This document shows, piece after piece, positions 30,944 to 33,007 of a stretch of DNA of 33,007 bases (the first letter of the stretch is position 1; the number at the start of each line of letters is the position of its first letter). The stretch is from the NCBI GenBank assembly GCA_016867255.1, contig VGKB01000004.1, positions 1-33,007 of the forward strand, written 5' to 3'. The translations under genes were made by a program, and so were the position numbers. The notes under the pieces are model-generated. The model was not told the origin of the DNA. It searched no databases and was given only the letters and a program-made list of their open reading frames with translations. This DNA is from Candidatus Moraniibacteriota bacterium (GTDB taxonomy: Bacteria > Patescibacteriota > Minisyncoccia > CAIUEV01).

Positions 30944-31618
30944 ATGTTTACTAGGGCGAGAATGAGAATTTCTGATTTTTTTAACCGGATTCCTTCGGTA
31001 GCGTTGATCCCGGCGGTGATGCTTCTGGCGCTGGGAATCGCGGCCTTTCTAATTTGGGTGGGAATAAAACTGTCGCCGGTGGTGATAAAGGAAGAGGGCG
31101 CTATAACCGAAGAGAGGAAAAAAGAAAAGGGAAAAAAGAACAACACTCCCGCCGGCGAAGAGGAAAACGGCTTTTGGGGAGAAAGCCCGTTTGGCGGCAA
31201 GGTGAACGGATTGCGTGATACCGGTTCAGATTTAGGGTTGGAAACGGGCGGTGGCACTGCCGGGGTAAACGGCGGAACCGAAAACAGCGGCGGCCAGACG
31301 GATCAAAACAACCAGAACGCCGTTTCCAACACTGCCGGAAGCTCATTAAGCTATGGTGACGAAGGAGAAGGAGGTACGGGCGCCCAAGCCGGCTCTTCTT
31401 ATTACGGCAAAAACCGGAACAGTAATAAATCCGTTTCCGGTTCCGGCAACGCTTCTAAGAGGTGCACCTATCCGGCAGGCGACATTAATGTTTGGTGGCA
31501 CAACGCCACCCAGCGGCAGAAAAACTGCTATATCAGCCAGCACGGACTACCGGATTTAAGCAGCAAGGTTCCCTATTTTTGCGGGTACGATAATAGCGAG
31601 GATTGTTATTATAGGTAA
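30944..31618 (+). CDS. Membrane-anchored low-complexity protein with Cys-rich end
   Basis: From ATG 30944 the product has 224 residues: one membrane segment (about 15-40), a charged stretch, a long Gly/Asn/Ser/Thr-rich exported linker (about 70-170) and a compact C-terminal part with four Cys (KRCTYPAG, KNCYIS, YFCGY, EDCYYR). A longer in-frame start upstream would overlap the preceding gene and give no membrane-compatible N-terminus, so ATG 30944 is preferred (ATG 30962 is possible). As in the two genes before it, a Cys-rich end is held away from the membrane by a linker; the three may form one envelope operon. Confidence 0.7.
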   Translation: MFTRARMRISDFFNRIPSVALIPAVMLLALGIAAFLIWVGIKLSPVVIKEEGAITEERKKEKGKKNNTPAGEEENGFWGESPFGGKVNGLRDTGSDLGLETGGGTAGVNGGTENSGGQTDQNNQNAVSNTAGSSLSYGDEGEGGTGAQAGSSYYGKNRNSNKSVSGSGNASKRCTYPAGDINVWWHNATQRQKNCYISQHGLPDLSSKVPYFCGYDNSEDCYYR

Positions 31619-31625
31619 GTTGTAG

Positions 31626-31647
31626 GTAATGTGTGATTACACGTTAC
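31626..31647. terminator. Hairpin between convergent genes
   Basis: GTAATGTGT and ACACGTTAC pair with one G-T wobble around GATT, between the stops at 31618 and 31651. There is no U-tract, so termination is uncertain. Confidence 0.3.
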
Positions 31648-31650
31648 CCA

Positions 31651-32589
31651 TTACCGTATCTTCAGCGAATAGAGGAATAGATTTTTGTCTCCGTTAGAGA
31701 AAACCACTTTTTTGCCCGATGAAAGATAGCTCGGCTCATTGGCGGTGTGATTGCCGATTTTTTTCCCGGCGCCGCTTTTGCTGACCGCGCGCTTGTATAG
31801 AAGGCCGTTATCGTTTACATTGCTGTAGACAATATATTTGTCATCCGGCGAGAGGGTGAAAGAAAATGGTTTTATCCCCTCAACCACTTCTCCGTTTTCA
31901 TCGTCATCCGCTTTCTTTTTGTATAATTTTCCGTCATTGACATTGATGTAATAGATGTAGTTTCCGCCGGAAGTGTAGACGGCGTTGTGGGAAGTGACGG
32001 AATTAATCTTTCTTCCCTCGTAGCTGTTGTCGTCGTCTTCCAGATTGATTCTGTAAAGCTTTCCTTCGTCCTCGGAGTTGCTGTAAACGATGTATTTGCC
32101 GTTTGGCGAATAGGCCGGATCAAGGGAGCTGACAGGATTGATCCGGGAGCCGTCGCTTTTTTCGTCGGCATTTTTACGATAAAGCTGGCTTTCTTTTGAT
32201 AGATTAACGTAAACAATGTAGCTGCCGTCGGGGGAGTAAGCCGGATTGGCGGCGTTGTCGTCCGTCAGGGGGCTGCCTTTGCTTTTAGAGCTGGCTTTTT
32301 TGCGGTAAAGCTTACCCTGGGTGCCGTCATTATTACTTACGCCGTAGACAATGTATTTTTTGTCGGGCGAGTAAATGGGGTCAAAGCTGGCGGCAGAATT
32401 CAATTTTTTAAGCTTTGAGGTCTTGGTTTTAGCCAAAGCAGACGAAATGGGCGAGGGAACAAGAGAATAGATGAGTGAATGGGTCGGCAAATCAGTAGAG
32501 AGCTGAAAGAAAGCAAAAATAAAAACTGAAAGCAAGGGTAAAAATATGGCTAGAAATCCTGTTTGGGGAAGTTTTTTTCCGGTACGCAC
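31651..32589 (-). CDS. Exported PD40/TolB-like beta-propeller protein
   Basis: 312 residues from GTG 32589. An N-terminal hydrophobic segment (about 11-31) acts as signal or anchor. Residues 65-312 hold six PD40-type repeats with the core AYSPDGxYIVY followed by xLYRK, as in the TolB propeller. It is a binding platform, not an enzyme, and is much smaller than TolB (no N-terminal domain). No tol or pal genes are near. Acidic repeats in the middle (LEDDDNS, KADDDENGE) could bind cations. It is convergent with the Cys-tail genes. Confidence 0.88.
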   Translation of the reverse strand: MRTGKKLPQTGFLAIFLPLLSVFIFAFFQLSTDLPTHSLIYSLVPSPISSALAKTKTSKLKKLNSAASFDPIYSPDKKYIVYGVSNNDGTQGKLYRKKASSKSKGSPLTDDNAANPAYSPDGSYIVYVNLSKESQLYRKNADEKSDGSRINPVSSLDPAYSPNGKYIVYSNSEDEGKLYRINLEDDDNSYEGRKINSVTSHNAVYTSGGNYIYYINVNDGKLYKKKADDDENGEVVEGIKPFSFTLSPDDKYIVYSNVNDNGLLYKRAVSKSGAGKKIGNHTANEPSYLSSGKKVVFSNGDKNLFLYSLKIR

Positions 32590-32730
32590 GGGGGTTGTTT
32601 TATTATTTGTTACCTCTATTAATTCTTTCTTATTTGGAATAATTATAGTACAAATATAGAGAAAAGCGAAACAATAGAAAATTACACCAAAACGCGCAAG
32701 TTTTATTTCTAATTTTTTAATTTCCCAATC

Positions 32731-33007
32731 GTGGCTACAAAAAACAAAAACAAAACGGAAAATGCTCCCGGGTTAAAACCGGCCGAGCCAGTAGCGCCGG
32801 CATCCCGGCCGGCGGCTAACAGCTCAAACAATACTGTGCTCTTGGTAATTGTAATCGTTCTCTTATCGCTAATAATTTTAGGCGCCCTCGGCTGGCTGGG
32901 CTGGAAGTTATGGAAGGGAACAAAAAATAAGTTTATGGATCGGGCGGGCCAAATGGCCGCAACGGAGCAGAGAATGGCGGCACCGCTTGACGAGATGGCC
33001 TACGAGG
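32731..33007 (+). CDS. Membrane protein, N-terminal part (runs off the window)
   Basis: From GTG 32731 the frame stays open for 92 codons to the window edge. A Lys/Asn/Pro/Ala-rich cytoplasmic start (1-33) is followed by a strong membrane helix (about 35-58, VLLVIVIVLLSLIILGALG) and a basic-to-polar stretch rich in Met and Ala. It resembles the other single-anchor envelope proteins of the window. Family cannot be judged from this part. Confidence 0.7.
   Translation, partial: MATKNKNKTENAPGLKPAEPVAPASRPAANSSNNTVLLVIVIVLLSLIILGALGWLGWKLWKGTKNKFMDRAGQMAATEQRMAAPLDEMAYE

Overview
The window looks like chromosomal DNA from a Candidate Phyla Radiation bacterium, most likely a parcubacterium. Housekeeping genes are few. 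Many genes encode small, divergent, signal-peptide or single-anchor envelope proteins. GTG starts are common, most of these genes have weak or no Shine-Dalgarno (SD) sequence, and TGA is used as a normal stop. This assignment is inference: there is no rRNA or marker set here.

Left part (1-4100): a Fic family protein with a C-terminal winged helix (runs off the left edge), a translationally coupled pair (unknown 137-residue protein and a nucleotidyltransferase), and a winged-helix/phosphoribosyltransferase fusion. A 120-bp dispersed repeat occurs twice (1111-1230 and 3974-4093), each copy about 90-100 bp upstream of a minus-strand gene.

Accessory island (4298-11840): a degraded HisRS/HisZ-like protein; a minus-strand operon of an AsnRS catalytic core without its anticodon-binding domain, a SAM methyltransferase and an MccF-like S66 peptidase; a leucyl-tRNA synthetase cleanly lacking its CP1 editing domain; and an amidohydrolase. 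Three aminoacyl-tRNA-synthetase-type proteins, all stripped of accessory domains or decayed, beside an enzyme type known to detoxify aminoacyl-nucleotide antibiotics suggest either synthesis of, or immunity to, an aminoacyl-adenylate or peptidyl-nucleotide compound. Several island genes have strong SD sequences, their own promoters, TSS-proximal inverted repeats and perfect terminators, unlike the genes to the right. The island ends beside the 3' end of a tRNA-Asn gene surrounded by degenerate tRNA-Asn fragments and palindromic inserts.

Right part (12703-33007): mostly cell-envelope functions (secreted NHL and PD40 beta-propellers, DUF348/G5/RlpA-like protein, transglutaminase-like protein, CapA-like lipoprotein, L,D-transpeptidase, several membrane-anchored PsbP-like proteins, and a pair of paralogues sharing an unusual cysteine-rich tail), plus valyl-tRNA synthetase, a NUDIX hydrolase and a probable polyamine pair (spermidine-synthase-like and a small MTA/SAH-deaminase-like enzyme). 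A 104-bp MITE-like hairpin at 19432-19535 lies beside the 40-codon stump of an ABC-transporter ATPase. No CRISPR array, rRNA or intact transposase gene was seen.
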